A DNA stretch of 64,000 nt from Saccharopolyspora phatthalungensis (lineage in GTDB: Bacteria > Actinomycetota > Actinomycetes > Mycobacteriales > Pseudonocardiaceae): positions 5,253,501 to 5,317,500 of the forward strand of contig NZ_JACHIW010000001.1 of the NCBI RefSeq assembly GCF_014203395.1, written 5' to 3'. This document shows, one piece after another, positions 33,954 to 45,497 of this stretch (within the stretch, counting starts at the first letter, position 1; every line of letters begins with the position of its first letter). Both the position numbers and the translations under genes were made by a program. The notes under the pieces are model-generated. The model was not told the origin of the DNA. It saw only the letters and a program-made list of their open reading frames with translations, and ran no database searches.

Positions 33954-36900
33954 TCAGGACGTGTGATCTCCGGTTACCTCGTCTGTCGTTGCGGCCAAGT
34001 TTTTCTCCAGTGCACGGCGGACCTCGGCCATTCGCTTTTCCGCCTTGCGTAGTGCTGATATCGAATGCGTTTGCTGGTTCGTGTCGTCTGTATCTGCGGT
34101 GTCGGTGTCATCGGTCCGCAGTCGACTGCCCATGTGACGAATCAGGCGCAACAGGTGTCGCTGATCGTCTTCTGCCAGGTGTTCGGTGAGACGTAGCCAC
34201 TTGGCTTCCCCATGGGCGGCTTGTTCGGCGGCGACGACGATGACGTGCCGCACGACATCGCGGACGGTCTCCTCCAACTCGAGGGCGAATCGCAACAGTG
34301 TGGTACGGGTCGTGTCGTCGCTCGGTTCACTGCCAGCCGGGAACATGCCATAGAACCGCCACGGTTCGTCCTGTTCCAAGCGGACCAGGGTCTCCATCAC
34401 CGGCTGGAGTGCCTCCGTGGGGCGGCTGTGCAGTGGCGCGGCCGAGCGATGCGCCCACAAGCGGATGATCGTATCGGCGGTCTCGCGCCGAAGTTCGAGG
34501 GTCTGCTGGTCGGTGGCGTTCTCGGCCCTCACGATCAGGTCGCTGATGTGGTGGGCCATCCAGCGGCCCAGGACATCGCTGTCTGACAAGTCCTGTGCGA
34601 TCTCTTTACCCAGTTCCAGGGTGCGCTCAAAGCTCTCCGCATCCTCCTGACTCATCGAAGAGGTAAATTTTGAAGGACCGCTCCAGGATGGGAGGGAGTC
34701 GTCATCGTGGTGCCTCCACACGGGGGTATGGGACTGCTTGAGGCGTTGGTGGGTCCGATCGATCATTACTTCGACGATCAAGCTACGCCCAGTGGCATGC
34801 AGCAGCTCCTGCAGGAGGTCACGTCGAATCTGTAGGCGTTGCCCGCGGCGACCGCGCAATCGTCCTTGACCGGCATCGCTGGTGTCATTCCATACCCTGC
34901 TGCGCAGCACAGGACGACCACCTCGGGCCCATGCGCGCATGTCAGCATCGGGGGTGACGCCGAGCATCCGGACGATGTCTTCGCTGGGGTGTGTAGGCGG
35001 GTACCGGACAGCTGCGGCAAATGGATCGTGGGTGTCGGCGCCATCGAGTGGCTGGGGGTCGACGATCCAGCCTGTCAGTTCGAAGCCGTCGAGGTTGTAT
35101 TGGTAGTCGTCATCGCGCGCATGAGGGATGCGGAACGCCATGTAGGAGGGGGCTGTCTGCAGAGCCAGCACCAGTGCCCGAGCACGTTCTGGTGCAGCCA
35201 GGGCACTGTGGACCCGAACCTCTTGTGCGGCATCGTAGGTAGCGTCGTCTGAGTATTCCCAGACGGTGACCCAGCCCTCGTCGAGCAGTAGGCGTTGCGC
35301 GAAGTGGTGAGAGCCCAGCCGCCAGACCCAGTCCGGTGTAACTACGCGGTCCTCGTCCGCGAAGACGCTGTCGGGGGAGGGATCGCGTCGATCGGCAAGC
35401 CAGCGGCCGTCATCGCGACTAGTGAGGAACTGGCCGAGCCACTGGGTGAACAGATCCTTGTCATCGTCCACGTCGTGGAGCACCGGATAGCTTGCGAGTA
35501 GGTCGCCCGCAACAGTCCACAGTGCATGTACTGCACGGTAGAATTGAAGGTCATCAGCTTGCGGCCACTCGCTCTTGTAGCTATAGGTGCGTTGGTGCTG
35601 GTACAAGCCCAAAGTGTGCCGAGGATCAGGATGGTCGCGTCCGAGAATAACCTTCCAGCGTCCGGTGATGACCTCGGCGGCGCGGCGCTCGACATAGTCC
35701 TCGGACAAGCCGAACGCTTCGGCGAGCGGGGCACACCAGTATTCTTTGAAGTCCAGGAAGAACTCAAACGCCCCAGATTGCTGATCCCGATCGACCGTGC
35801 CGTCGGTTCCCTCGTCACCGAGTCCGCTTGCACCTGTGCTTCCTGCGATGCGGTCGGACCACTGCGTGCGGATAGATCCGACGGGAGTGTTGACACGCTC
35901 GCATACCGCCTGTTGCTGGGCGGTGAGGGTGACTGCACCGGCCGCGGCCAGCTCGATCAGTGCCGCCTTGGCATTGGCCTGCATCACCACGTGCGGTGGG
36001 TCATGGAACAACACTCGCTTTAGAAGCGGGATGAATGGATGCATCGACTGGTGGGCGGCGGGATCCTGCGCGGCGCGGGCAAGCGCAACCAGCAGCCACT
36101 GCAAAGCGTGCTTGTTGTAGAAGGGCAGCCGTGCGTCGCTGAACGCGGTGTCGGACAGTTCGCCGGTCGCGTAGTCGTGCAGGGCTTGCAACTCCTCGCC
36201 GCAGCCTAGGCCGATCAGGAGCCGAACGCAGTGGGCAGCCCGCCACCGCATGTTCACTTCCGGGTCGCCCAGCGCTACCCAGACGTAGCCTGCGATGCAC
36301 TGGCCAAGCTGGCCGGGAACGGTTGGCAGGGACTCGAAGTCGCCGTCACCGATGTCGACCGGGGCGATCTGGGTCGACATGCGCGTGAGGTCGTCAAGGG
36401 CGATTTGCGCCTGGCCGGGAGGAAGGCGTCGTGCCAGGAAGGCGGCGAGGGTAAAGCACTCCGTGGCATCGAGCGCGGTGGGGTGCGTGCCCAGGTGTCG
36501 CAGGGCGCTTTCCGACAGGTCCTCGTTGATTCCGGCAAGACAGGCGAGTCTGTCCAGGTCTAGAGCGGTGTAGCTCTTGAGCGTCAGTTCCCGGCAGAAC
36601 CGGGCTGCTGCTTCTCGAGCCAGGAGGCCGATCTGTTTGACAGCCGCTTGTGGCAGCAGCGTCATAACCGCCAGCCGATCAATCAGGATGTCGTAGTCGT
36701 GGATGGTGAAGTGCGGATTGGCCAGGAAGGCTGCCAGGGTGTCACTGAGTTCGGAAAGTCGGCCTCCCACGGCCCGATCTGCGAGCTCGTCGAATCCCAG
36801 TCCGACATGGGAGCCGACTATCGACCGGGCGCACTCCCAGCCTTCCAGCGTCCTCAGGTCACAAGCCGTGAGAGCTTCGTGTGCCCGCGTCTTCGCGGCC

Positions 36901-37877
36901 GCGCGGTGCGGGTTCACTTCGGCAGTAGCACCCCAGTCAATGCTGGTGGCGAGGTGATGGGTCTGTCGCCCCGCGGCGCAGCGGACGGTTGGCGCCAATG
37001 GGGTGTGGGTCAAATCGATGCCGAGTTCGCTGGCCGCCCGATCGAGACGGTCAACGAGTCTCGGGCTGACTCCGGTGTGGGACAGGAACTCGCCGATGAC
37101 CGTGGCCACCCTCGCGGCCTCGCCGGGGCTTGTCCGGAATGCTTCTTCGAGCAGTCTCGATGGGGTTGCATTGTCATAGAACGGCATCATCGCCAGTGCC
37201 ACCACCGGATTCGGGGTCAATGGGCTGTTCTCGGCGGTGACCGCTCGGATGAAGGGCCAGTCGGCGCTGAACCGTCGGTCGCGCCAGCGTGACGCGACCG
37301 AGACAGCGGTTGTCGGACTCAGGCGGCCGATCGCGGTGAGAGCGTCAGCATGATCAGCCCCGTCGCCGAGGTACGGCTCCAGACCCTCGACGATTTGGGC
37401 CACACGATAAGCGCGCCGGTCATCGATGTGATCGGGGAACGCGGAGGCCCCGGCCAGTGCGAGCAGTGCCTTCCACCGGGCGTGGACATCGTCGCCGACG
37501 CGGTCGGTGAGGTCGCGGGCGTGGGCGAAATGCTCCGAGGCTTCTTCCGGCGCGAAGCGGTAGGTTGCGCGGGCAAGGGCGACCATGTCGTCGGCTTTTT
37601 CTTCGGCATCGACGTGCGCGACGTCCAAGGAAGTACGCACCAGGTGCGCCACGGCCACGGCCATGTTCTCGGTGTCGGAGGTGGCGGCAGTCGCGCGCAC
37701 CAGGTCCACGAGTGCGCTCGTCGCGATGTAGCGTTCGTGCCGCCGACACCAGTCCAGGAGTCGTTGCTGTGCCTGCTGCGAGAGTCCGAACGCAGCGATC
37801 CTTCCGCCCAGACGTGCGATCCCGTTGATGAGCACGCGGGGTGTCTCGTAATCGGAGTAGTCCTTCAGAGTCATGTC
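33954..37877 (-). pseudogene. C-terminal half of a giant Avs-like STAND protein, severed by IS1634
   Basis: About 1,307 residues from DMTLKDYSDYETPRVLINGIARLGG onward. Long helical repeats without transmembrane segments, as in the sensor part of large STAND ATPases. The open frame has an artificial start inside the IS1634 element (37964); no real start or ribosome site belongs to it. Its first genuine residues connect in frame with the end of the ORF at 39608-42664: across one GCTAGC copy the chain reads RRFNELADMTLKDYSD. Acidic, Trp-containing segments (RWKVILGRDHPDP, WVWRLGSHHFAQRLL) are not recognised. In Avs proteins such a C-terminal region recognises a phage protein; that role here is inference. 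Confidence 0.7.
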
Positions 37878-37884
37878 GGCTAGC

Positions 37885-39628
37885 CCCGTGTTTCGCACAT
37901 GGGGGTGGTTGGGGTTGGAAGAGCGTTCCGCTTTGATCATCTTATCGTTGCGGGATGCGTGCACGACCGCTTCCGCAACCGATGGTCTTCGGTGGGCCGA
38001 GTGTGGAAAAGATGCTGGGTGCGTTGCCGGTGGTGGCCGACTACTGCGGCAGGTTGGACCTGGCCGGGATTATCGACCGGGCCTGCCCGGTGCGTGATGT
38101 GGCGATCCTGTCGCATGGGCAGGTGATCGAGGCGTTGGTGGCGAATCGGTTGACCTCGCCGACGCCGTTGTTGCGGGTCACCGATTGGGCGCGGGCATGG
38201 GCGGTGGAGGAAGTGCTGGGTATCGACCCCGCCAGGCTCAATGACGACCGGATCGCCCGCGCGTTGGACGCGATCGCCCCGGAGCTGGACCGGATCGTGG
38301 GATCGGTGGGGGCGCGAGCGATCTCGGCGTTCGGGCTGGATGTGTCCCGGTTGCATTGGGATATGACGTCGATCTCGCTGTATGGCGCATACGAACAGAC
38401 CGATCCCGGCTACGCCGCACCACGATTCGGGCACCCGAAAGACCGTCGCCCGGATCTCAAGCAGGTCCAGGCCGGACTGGCGGTCACCGGCGACGGCGGG
38501 ATACCGGTGCTGCATCGTGGCTACGACGGCGGCGCGGGAGAGGTCGCCCAGGTAGTGGGGGCGATGACCGCGCTGAAAAACCTTGCCGGGCCACGGGATT
38601 TTCTGTTGGTGGGGGACTCGAAGCTGATCTCCTACGGCAACCTGCACGCCATGGTCACCGCGGGCGTGAGATTCATCGCCCCGGCATCCAAGCTCTACGT
38701 CCGCGCCGCCGAGTTGGCCGCACTCGACCCGCAGGCGGCCACGGTTGTGGATTACGTAGCTGGACGGGACACCGGTAAACCAGCCGATCGCCGCGGCGCC
38801 TGGCGGGTCATGGAGGACACACTGAGCCTGCCCGGCAAGCGCAAGACCGACCCGGTACTGCGGCTGCGACGGGTGTTCGTGCACTCCACCGCCCGAGCGA
38901 CGGCTGCCATGGCGGCACGGGCGAAGAAACTCGACCGGGCCCGCGGCGACCTCGACCGGGTCGTGCGTGGCCTGGGGTCGCGGCACTACCCGAGTGAGCA
39001 CGCCGTCACCGACCGGGTCACCACCATCGCCCGCACCCGCCGTGTCAAGACCTACCTGCGCACCCAGGTCGGCACCGACCCCGTCACCGGTAAACCCACC
39101 CTGACGTGGTGGTTCGATCAGACCGCGCTGGATGCCGAGGCCTCCACCGACGGCTGGTACGCCCTGTTGACCAACCTGCCCGCCACCGTCACCGCCGCCG
39201 AGGTCCTCACCCGCTACAAGGGCCAGGAAGTGGTGGAACGCCGCTACTCGGCGTTCAAGGGCCCCCTGGCGGTGGCACCGATGTTCCTCAAGACCAACCG
39301 GCGCATCGCCGCCCTGCTCACCGTGATCTGTCTCGCCCTTCTCGTCTTCTGCCTGATCGAACGCGCCGTGCGGACCGCGATCGCTCCGGAGGTCAGGATG
39401 GCCGGCCTGTATCCCGGTCAGAAAGCCAAACCCACCGGCCGCTTGATCTTCCAGGCCCTGTCCGAACTCCGGCTGATCCCCGCCACCACCGGCCAACCCG
39501 CGACCATCCCGCAACCCGGGCCCGTCCAGACCCGACTACTCAACCTGCTTGCCGTCGATCCCACCCAACCGCCATGATCATCCGGCATACCCGGGTTCGT
39601 CCCACCCTCACCCATGTGCGAAAGACGC
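37885..39628 (+). mobile_element. IS1634-family insertion sequence in the Avs-like gene
   Basis: The ends share TTTCGCACATGGG as inverted repeats (about 37891 and complement to 39622). GGCTAGC flanks both sides (37878-37884 and 39629-39635), giving a seven-base target duplication. The element holds one intact transposase. Confidence 0.88.
37955..39577 (+). CDS. IS1634-family transposase
   Basis: A 540-residue DDE transposase of the IS4 superfamily: GLDVSRLHWDMTSISLYGAY (first Asp), FLLVGDSKLISYGNLHAM (second Asp), and the C-terminal EVLTRYKGQEVVERRYSAFKG with the Y...R.E-like glutamate region, as in IS1549/IS1634. Frame and element ends are intact, so it is a recent and perhaps active copy. 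It is antiparallel to the host gene it interrupts. Confidence 0.93.
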   Translation: MRARPLPQPMVFGGPSVEKMLGALPVVADYCGRLDLAGIIDRACPVRDVAILSHGQVIEALVANRLTSPTPLLRVTDWARAWAVEEVLGIDPARLNDDRIARALDAIAPELDRIVGSVGARAISAFGLDVSRLHWDMTSISLYGAYEQTDPGYAAPRFGHPKDRRPDLKQVQAGLAVTGDGGIPVLHRGYDGGAGEVAQVVGAMTALKNLAGPRDFLLVGDSKLISYGNLHAMVTAGVRFIAPASKLYVRAAELAALDPQAATVVDYVAGRDTGKPADRRGAWRVMEDTLSLPGKRKTDPVLRLRRVFVHSTARATAAMAARAKKLDRARGDLDRVVRGLGSRHYPSEHAVTDRVTTIARTRRVKTYLRTQVGTDPVTGKPTLTWWFDQTALDAEASTDGWYALLTNLPATVTAAEVLTRYKGQEVVERRYSAFKGPLAVAPMFLKTNRRIAALLTVICLALLVFCLIERAVRTAIAPEVRMAGLYPGQKAKPTGRLIFQALSELRLIPATTGQPATIPQPGPVQTRLLNLLAVDPTQPP

Positions 39629-42600
39629 GGCTAGCTCGTTGAAGCGCCTGCTGAGACCGATGTCGTCACCTACCAGGCAGGTGATCCACGCAGCGGCCCA
39701 GTCAGCCAGTGGCACGATGTCACGTCGATGGTCGGTCAACGCGCGGGAGTGGCTGTAGGGCGGGCGTTGCGCTGCCTTGACGACCTGACCACTGGCGAAC
39801 TCGTCAATAAGGAAGGGGCGTCGGCGAACTCGGGCCAGCAAGGCGTATCCGCACAACAATGGCTCGACGGGTGAGCTGTTGCTGGATGCCGTCACGCTGA
39901 GCGTTGCGGGTAAGGACCGCAGCAGGATCTTCTCGGCCTCGTCATCGGCGAGCACACCGTGTCGCAGGCCCATAGCCACGATCCAAACCACAGCCTGGAC
40001 CTCTAGGTGTTCATCGGGCCCCGGACGATGATGCGAGAACGAGACGGCCTTGCGCTGCCGCCGGAGCATTGTGACCAGCCTGCGCGCCACGGGAGCCGAA
40101 CAGGTGTGATTGGCCCGCCACGCGGCGCAGGCGACCGCGAACCGCAGGTACTTCACCCCAACCGCCGACCACGCAAGCCATTCCATCTCGTCGGTACGGC
40201 CGGCGTCGGCGAGGCGGTTGGCGAGGATCAAGCCCGCGTCGAAGGCGACGCGGTTGGGCTTCCACCGTGACAGAAACTCGATACAGGCTTCGGCCCCGTC
40301 GGCGTTGAGCAAGCCGAACGCCACCTCGGCTATATCGTGCGCTTCCACACCATGGCCATGCTCATGGGGTTGGCGGACCCAGGCGACCATCCAGTCGACG
40401 GCGCTGCGTAGCCGACTTCGGGCCAGATCGCTCTGACCGGGCGCCGAGGACAGCAGTGCGCCCTCGTAGTGCAAGTTCGAGCCGGGCCAGTCGCCGACCA
40501 GGCTGCGGCTGGCGACGAGGTCCTCAACCGTCGTGGCGTCAAGGAATAGCCCGGCCAGGTCGGTGTTGCAGCGCAGCAGCCGCAGCGTACGGGAATGACC
40601 GGCGGCCAGAGTGCCAGCCTTGAGGGCAAGCCGTGTGGCCTCGAGGCCCCGGCCCGCGCGCAGGGTCGCTTTGAGGGCGTACTGGACGCGTTGCTGGGCG
40701 ATCTCGCGCTGTTCCAGATCGTTGCCCTCTGGTAGGGCACCATCAGTCAGGGCGAGGCTGACCAGGATATCGACCTCGCCTGCCTCCCACAGCAATTCGG
40801 GCAGTGACGCCGCCACGTAGGCGTCGGTGTCGGCCAGCGGCATGAGTCGGCCGATGAAGTCGGTCAGTGCAGTGCCGGAGGGCCGGTGGTGGATGCGGAA
40901 CCAGGTCTCGGTCGGCTCGTCGCGGAACTGCAGGGTGTCGCCGTCGATGAGCAATGGCCGTCCAAGATCGGCGACAAAGCTGTGGATGAGCGTAGCTGGC
41001 ACCGAGCATAGGAGGCTGAGCACGTGAACGGGGATCCGCGGACGCAGTGCGGCCAAAGCCTCGCATACCCGGTCCATACCACGGGCCGATGCAGGGTCGT
41101 GGTCCTTGAAGTCCGCCACGCGACGCCGAAGCAGATCATCGAGCAACGATCCATCGACCCCCCGCGCCTCGCCCAGCGACGCCAGGCACGCCTCAAGACT
41201 GTCGGCGTCCTCCAACACGAATGCCTGGATTCGCGGGTTGCCCCCGGTTCTGCGATGGAACTCGGCGGCCTGTCGGTCCGTCGCCTCAGGGAACACCGTG
41301 CGCAGGTGTCGGGCGCTCTCCTCGGCCCCGAACCCGGCCAGTTCGAGCCTGTGCGCGTGCGGTGGCGGGTCCAGCAGGTCCACGCGTTCGGTGCGGCACA
41401 ACATCACCAGCCGCACACCAACAGGTAGCTGCTCACGCAGCAGGTCGGTGACGAAGGCCCGTTCGTCCTGGTCACGGGCGATCATCGCGGCATTGTCGGC
41501 GGCATCCACAACAATGGTCAGCAGCGCGCCGGGACAGCGTGTTGTCAGTGCCTCGGCCGCAGCCTGCAGACGGACCAGGAAGGCCCGGGAGTACTGGCCG
41601 GGTTGTGCTGTTGTCACTGGGATCAACGGATCACACAGGACGTGGGCGGCCAGTTCGTTGGACAGCTGCACTAGACCTTGCTGGTGCTGATGTCGGGGTT
41701 GGCTAGAGCGCCGGTATCCGCCGTCGCCAAAGCAGTCGTAGACGATGGTGAGCGAACCGGCCGGCAGGTGGTGCTGCAGCTGGGTGGTCAGGACCGACTT
41801 ACCGATCCCGCCCGCGGCAAGAATAATCACCGGCCGGTCAGCTGCCGCGGCGATCTCCTCGGCTACCGCCGGGATTCGGCCGGTAGCGACCAGGCGTCCA
41901 GGCAGGCGAATCAGGTTCGGGGCGGGGAGGAGCTCGATCTCCGTGGTCGCCAAAGCGGCAAGCACCGTGGCCCGATGAACGGTGCTGTCCGATTCCAACG
42001 ACGTGGCGCGACGTGAGATCATCTCCTTCAGCATCACGTGCTGGACATCGGTGGATCCGGGCAGCATGCCCGCCACGGCACTGCGGACCAGCGACTCCAA
42101 CCTCGCCAGCCCAGGTGCGGTCGGATCGATACGGAACCTGCTGAAGAAGGCCGCCTCGGCGGCCCGGTCCTCGCCAAACCCAGCGTATGCACGGAGGTTC
42201 CGCGCGTCGCGGGTGTCGTCCGGTGTGGCCAGTTCGGAAGCGAGTACCTCGACGGCGCGCACGACAGAGTCGCTCACCGGACGGTTGGTCACGAACTCAA
42301 ACGACACCTTCTGCTCGGCCCCGGGCAATTCCTCGCTGATACGACGAAACTTTCTGCCGAACCCTCGCACGGTTTTCTCGAACCCGGAAGCCGTCCATTT
42401 TCGATCGGTCTGGTAGGTTGAGTGTTTCAGTTGTCGATAGACGACACGCGTGGCGTCTCGCAGGTCCGTCGACCCGTAGTACTCAGCGAGGTCTATAACC
42501 TGCTCGCCGTCACGCTCACCGGTGTCCTGCGCCGACCCACCCTCCACCGCTATCGCGATCAGCTCGGTGTCGGGGCGCAACAGCCTCAGAGATTCCCGAG

Positions 42601-42664
42601 CAGCCCACTGATAATGGAACTGGTCGCCATCGCGACTGGCGCGGAGCAGATCGGCGTCGGCCAT
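39629..42664 (-). pseudogene. N-terminal half of a giant Avs-like STAND NTPase with nuclease domain
   Basis: Starts at ATG 42664. Residues 1-110 look like a PD-(D/E)XK nuclease of the DUF4297/Cap4 kind: GDQFHYQWAARESLRLL, Glu41, Asp58 (VIDLAEYYG) and Gln78-x-Lys80 (VYRQLKHS). A STAND NTPase follows with P-loop AAGGIGKSVLTTQL (about 283-296) and Walker B LLTIVVDAADNA, then winged-helix and helical-repeat regions (FHRRTGGNPRIQ, LLRRRVADFK). The frame enters IS1634 after NELA and stops at 39608. With the C-terminal half (33954-37877) it forms one frame of about 2,319 codons. Architecture nuclease-STAND-sensor is that of AVAST antiphage proteins, which cut DNA after binding a phage protein. Interrupted, so presumably inactive now. 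Confidence 0.72.
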
Positions 42665-43280
42665 GCGTCCGTCCGGTCAGTAACCAACCGTAGACAGGCC
42701 GCCATACCGTTCGTCGGCGGCCCAGCCGGATCCGTCCATACCCTGCTGCCCCCTGTCCACAAGCCAGTCCAGCCACGCTACCCAAGGTCGGCGCGCCATG
42801 TATCGGCAGTGTCGGGTCGACATCAAACCGATGCTACCCGGTTACGTTACGCTGTGGATCGCACGTGCGCGGCCACGCGCCGGCATCAGAGAAGATTAGG
42901 GTGCTGAATCGCGGACGGCGTGTTTTCCCAAGTCGCGCGCCGACGACAACACGGGTCTCAAGGGCGATACTCAAGGTCTGCGGCCAACTCGGCTGCGTCC
43001 GCCGTCATCGACACCCACACGGCTCAAAATGACACTGCGCCGGGTCGCACGGGTGAACACCACCAAGCTCGGCTTGACGGTTGCCAGCGTTAGCCCGGAG
43101 CCGGTCGCAGGGACCGCTCAGACAGGGCTTCTTTGGTTCGTATCCGCATCGGAGTGGCCGTTCTACCGAGCTGCCGCTGTTGCTGCTCGACTAATCCGAA
43201 AACCAACGGTGTCCGGGCAGGTGGCAGCGCCCGGCCGAGCGCAGCGGAGCCGGGTTCGTGGTGATGTGCGCCCGAGTCAG
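42665..43280. other. Gap upstream of the Avs-like gene, no supported gene
   Basis: Short frames (for example 43029-43307 plus) have no ribosome site and no recognisable content. The Avs-like promoter should lie at 42665-42850. Confidence 0.5.
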
Positions 43281-43890
43281 GCGGCGGGGGTCAGGGTGAC
43301 GATGTAGCCGAGGGCTTCGAACTGGCGGATGTGGTTACGTTTCTTGCCGGGACGATTCAGGTGTCGTAGAAGTCGGAGCGGAGGTCGTGGAAGCGGGCGT
43401 CAGGCTGGATAGCAAATGCCAGATGATGACGAGCAGGGAGCGGCCGATGGCCACCAGGGCTTTCTTTTTGTCGCGGCGTTTGGCGACGCGCCGGTAGCGT
43501 TTATCGAGGAAGGTGTTGGTGCGGGCCGCCGCGGCGGCCTTGCCGAGGATGCGCGCCAGGTAACGGCGGCCGTGCCCGGTGTCGGCCTTGCCCTTCGTCT
43601 TCCCGGCGGATTCCTTGACCCCGGGTGCGAAACGAGCCCAGGACCAGATGCCCGGCGGTGGGGAACCGGGTCATGTCCAGACCAATCTCGGCGAGGATAA
43701 CCGCGGCGGCGACTGGGCCTCGAAGATGTCCGAGGCCACCACCGACCACTTGATGCAGGCGTCTTCCAGGAGCTTCTCCAACCGGCTTTTCTCCGCGGTG
43801 CGGGCGTTGACCAGATCGATGCGGTAGCGGTGACATCCCGTAGCCGCCGGATCTCCGGTGGGGGCACGAAACTGGGGCGGAACATCTGCC
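43281..43890 (-). pseudogene. Degenerate IS110-family transposase, C-terminal part
   Basis: Read on the minus strand, with several frame changes, the fragments AEIGLDMTRFPTAGHL, GHGRRYLARILGKAAAAARTNTFL, RYRRVAKRRDKKKALVAIGRSLLV and the end LEALGYIVTLTPAA follow the C-terminal half of an IS110/Transposase_20 protein in order. No N-terminal RuvC-like part is present. At least three frameshifts; dead. Confidence 0.7.
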
Positions 43891-43973
43891 GTGTGACGTC
43901 GTCTGAACCGGCTGTCAGGTGCGCACTACCAGCAAATTCTGCTCGAGGATGATGGGATGGCGTCTTGGTTCGG

Positions 43974-44002
43974 GCCCCCGGGGACTCGAACTCCAACCGG
44001 CC
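43974..44002 (-). other. tRNA 3'-end-like fragment (possible attachment-site relic)
   Basis: The minus strand reads GCCGGTTGGAGTTCGAGTCC then CCCGGGGGC: a T-arm (GTTCGAGTCC) and acceptor strand. I find no matching 5' half, so this is not a gene but the kind of 3' fragment left at an integrase attachment site. Confidence 0.4.
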
Positions 44003-44213
44003 CGCGGGGTAGCGGCCCCTGAGAGGTTGATCGTCGGCCAGTCGCACAGTGTGTCGATTGCTGCGTGCGGCCCGTTTGGCAGGAGCAGGAGCGAATCTGG
44101 AGCGAGGGATGTACCGTAGTGGCATGGCAACTGCGTCGAACTGCTGCGAACGGGGGCGCTTTGTCCTGCGGTTTCTCGGTTTTCGCAGGTGACTGTCTCT
44201 TGTGGACTACACT

Positions 44214-44254
44214 GGGGGTCAAGGGGGCGCAGGTTCAAATCCTGTCGTCCCGAC
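44214..44254 (+). other. tRNA 3'-half-like fragment (possible attachment site)
   Basis: GGGGTCAAGGGGGCGCAGGT, TCAAATCCTG, TCGTCCCGAC looks like a variable loop, T-arm and acceptor strand. The complementary GTCGGGAC is absent upstream, so only a 3' part is present. With the recombinase at 45971-47028 it suggests an att site. Confidence 0.45.
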
Positions 44255-44813
44255 GGCCGAAGGGTCTTCGAGGTCAGTGCCTGTGTAGACTCTTCTTTTC
44301 TGATCTAGGTCCGTTCTTCGAAGTCAAGCACGCCGCTGTTGGACCCTTTGACTTCGGAGGTTCGTGATGCCGCTATTGGATCTTGGTCGCCTCACTGACG
44401 GCCTCTCCAGAGTCTGGTCGGGTTACCTGCGGCGCTGGGACTTCGGCTGACCCCTGAACAGGCAGCGGTGGGTTACATCAAGATGTTGCGCTACGCGACG
44501 CATGGATTGAGGTCCAAAGTAGCTGGTCGCGTCCCCCTGAAGACGCTTCTGGCCCACCGCAACGGCGACATCACATATGATCTCGCTCTGCTGGGCTGCG
44601 TCTGCCTCTCGACCTGCTGCTCCAACCGGGCGCGGCGCGAACGAGCTCTTCCGTAGTGGCCGACTCCAGTGCACGACGCCGTCCGCTTACGCCCCCATAT
44701 GGGCGCGACGCATCCTCGAAGGCGCTTGCGGCCACCTGATGTCCGACCGCATGGACATCGCCGGCGCCCGTTCAGTGCCGAGCCCTCCGCCATCTCTGTG
44801 CCCATGGGCGTGC
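44255..44813. other. Gap without a supported gene
   Basis: No frame here has a recognisable product or ribosome site. A few short frames on both strands only. Confidence 0.45.
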
Positions 44814-45497
44814 CTATTTTCCGCAATCGTTCATGTCGGCTGGATTGTGCTGAGACGTGTTGTGGTAGTGGATGATCATTGCGTCCAGTGCGGCGAGTGT
44901 GTGCACGATGAGCACGCCGTGGTCTGGTGCTGCTGCGAGCAGAACTTGGTCGCCGGCGCGGAGGCCGCATTGCGCTCGTGCTCGGGCGGGGAGGGCGACG
45001 CAGCGTTTGGTGTGCAGTGTGTGCAGGCCGCGCGGGTCGGTGTGGATCACGACGAGTCTAGCTTTCACGTTGATGGTGAGCCGGTCTCCGGGTTGCCAGG
45101 CCAGCGCACGCATGATCGATCTTTCGGAGATGCGTCCGGAGGCATCGAGGTGGCTCATGCCGTAGGCCAGGGAGCCGTCACGAGAGGGCGCACTCAGTTC
45201 GCCGAGGGGGAGTGGTGTTGCTGTGGTGCGGGTCTGCCGTGCGTGCGAGGGGATGACGGCTTCGAGGATCTCGTCGGCGATCGTTGAGGCCGTTGCTTGG
45301 GGATTCGGTGGTGAGGATGGGCACTGCCGCGGAGGCTCTGCTGGCTCGGAGGAAGTTCTCGATGAGGCTGTTTTTCGGTTTGGTCGGTGGTGCGGTGACG
45401 CGCCGAGGTGGTGATCATTCTCATATTGCGGGGTCCGCGTGAGTGGCCGGTGCCCCGACGTTATAGGCGTGGCTTTCCATCTCATCGCGCAACGCAC
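44814..45497 (-). CDS. AbrB-like transcription regulator (copy 2)
   Basis: The credible part is about 45281 down to 44814: DEILEAVIPSHARQTRT, MSHLDASGRISERSIMRALAWQPGDRLTIN, TKRCVALPARARAQCGLRAGDQVLLAA and HTLAALDAMI. Two swapped-hairpin-like halves (DASGRI..., LPARARAQCGLRAGDQVL) are typical of SpoVT/AbrB DNA-binding folds. It is clearly a paralogue of the protein at 47025-47486 (shared YGM.(R/H)(V/L)DASGR, LPA..R..C.(I/L)RAGDQVLLAA, LIVHTLA.LD). No ATG, GTG or TTG fits the paralogue's start, so the N-terminus is uncertain or damaged; the first 72 codons of the open frame look non-coding. Confidence 0.6.
   Translation of the reverse strand: MRCAMRWKATPITSGHRPLTRTPQYENDHHLGASPHHRPNRKTASSRTSSEPAEPPRQCPSSPPNPQATASTIADEILEAVIPSHARQTRTTATPLPLGELSAPSRDGSLAYGMSHLDASGRISERSIMRALAWQPGDRLTINVKARLVVIHTDPRGLHTLHTKRCVALPARARAQCGLRAGDQVLLAAAPDHGVLIVHTLAALDAMIIHYHNTSQHNPADMNDCGK

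Noticed and set aside
37937..39514. 525-codon minus-strand ORF rich in Gly, His, Gln
   Set aside because: Antisense to the IS1634 transposase, which has clear DDE motifs.
44214..44254. A complete tRNA gene
   Set aside because: No 5' half, D-arm or matching acceptor strand upstream, so only a fragment.
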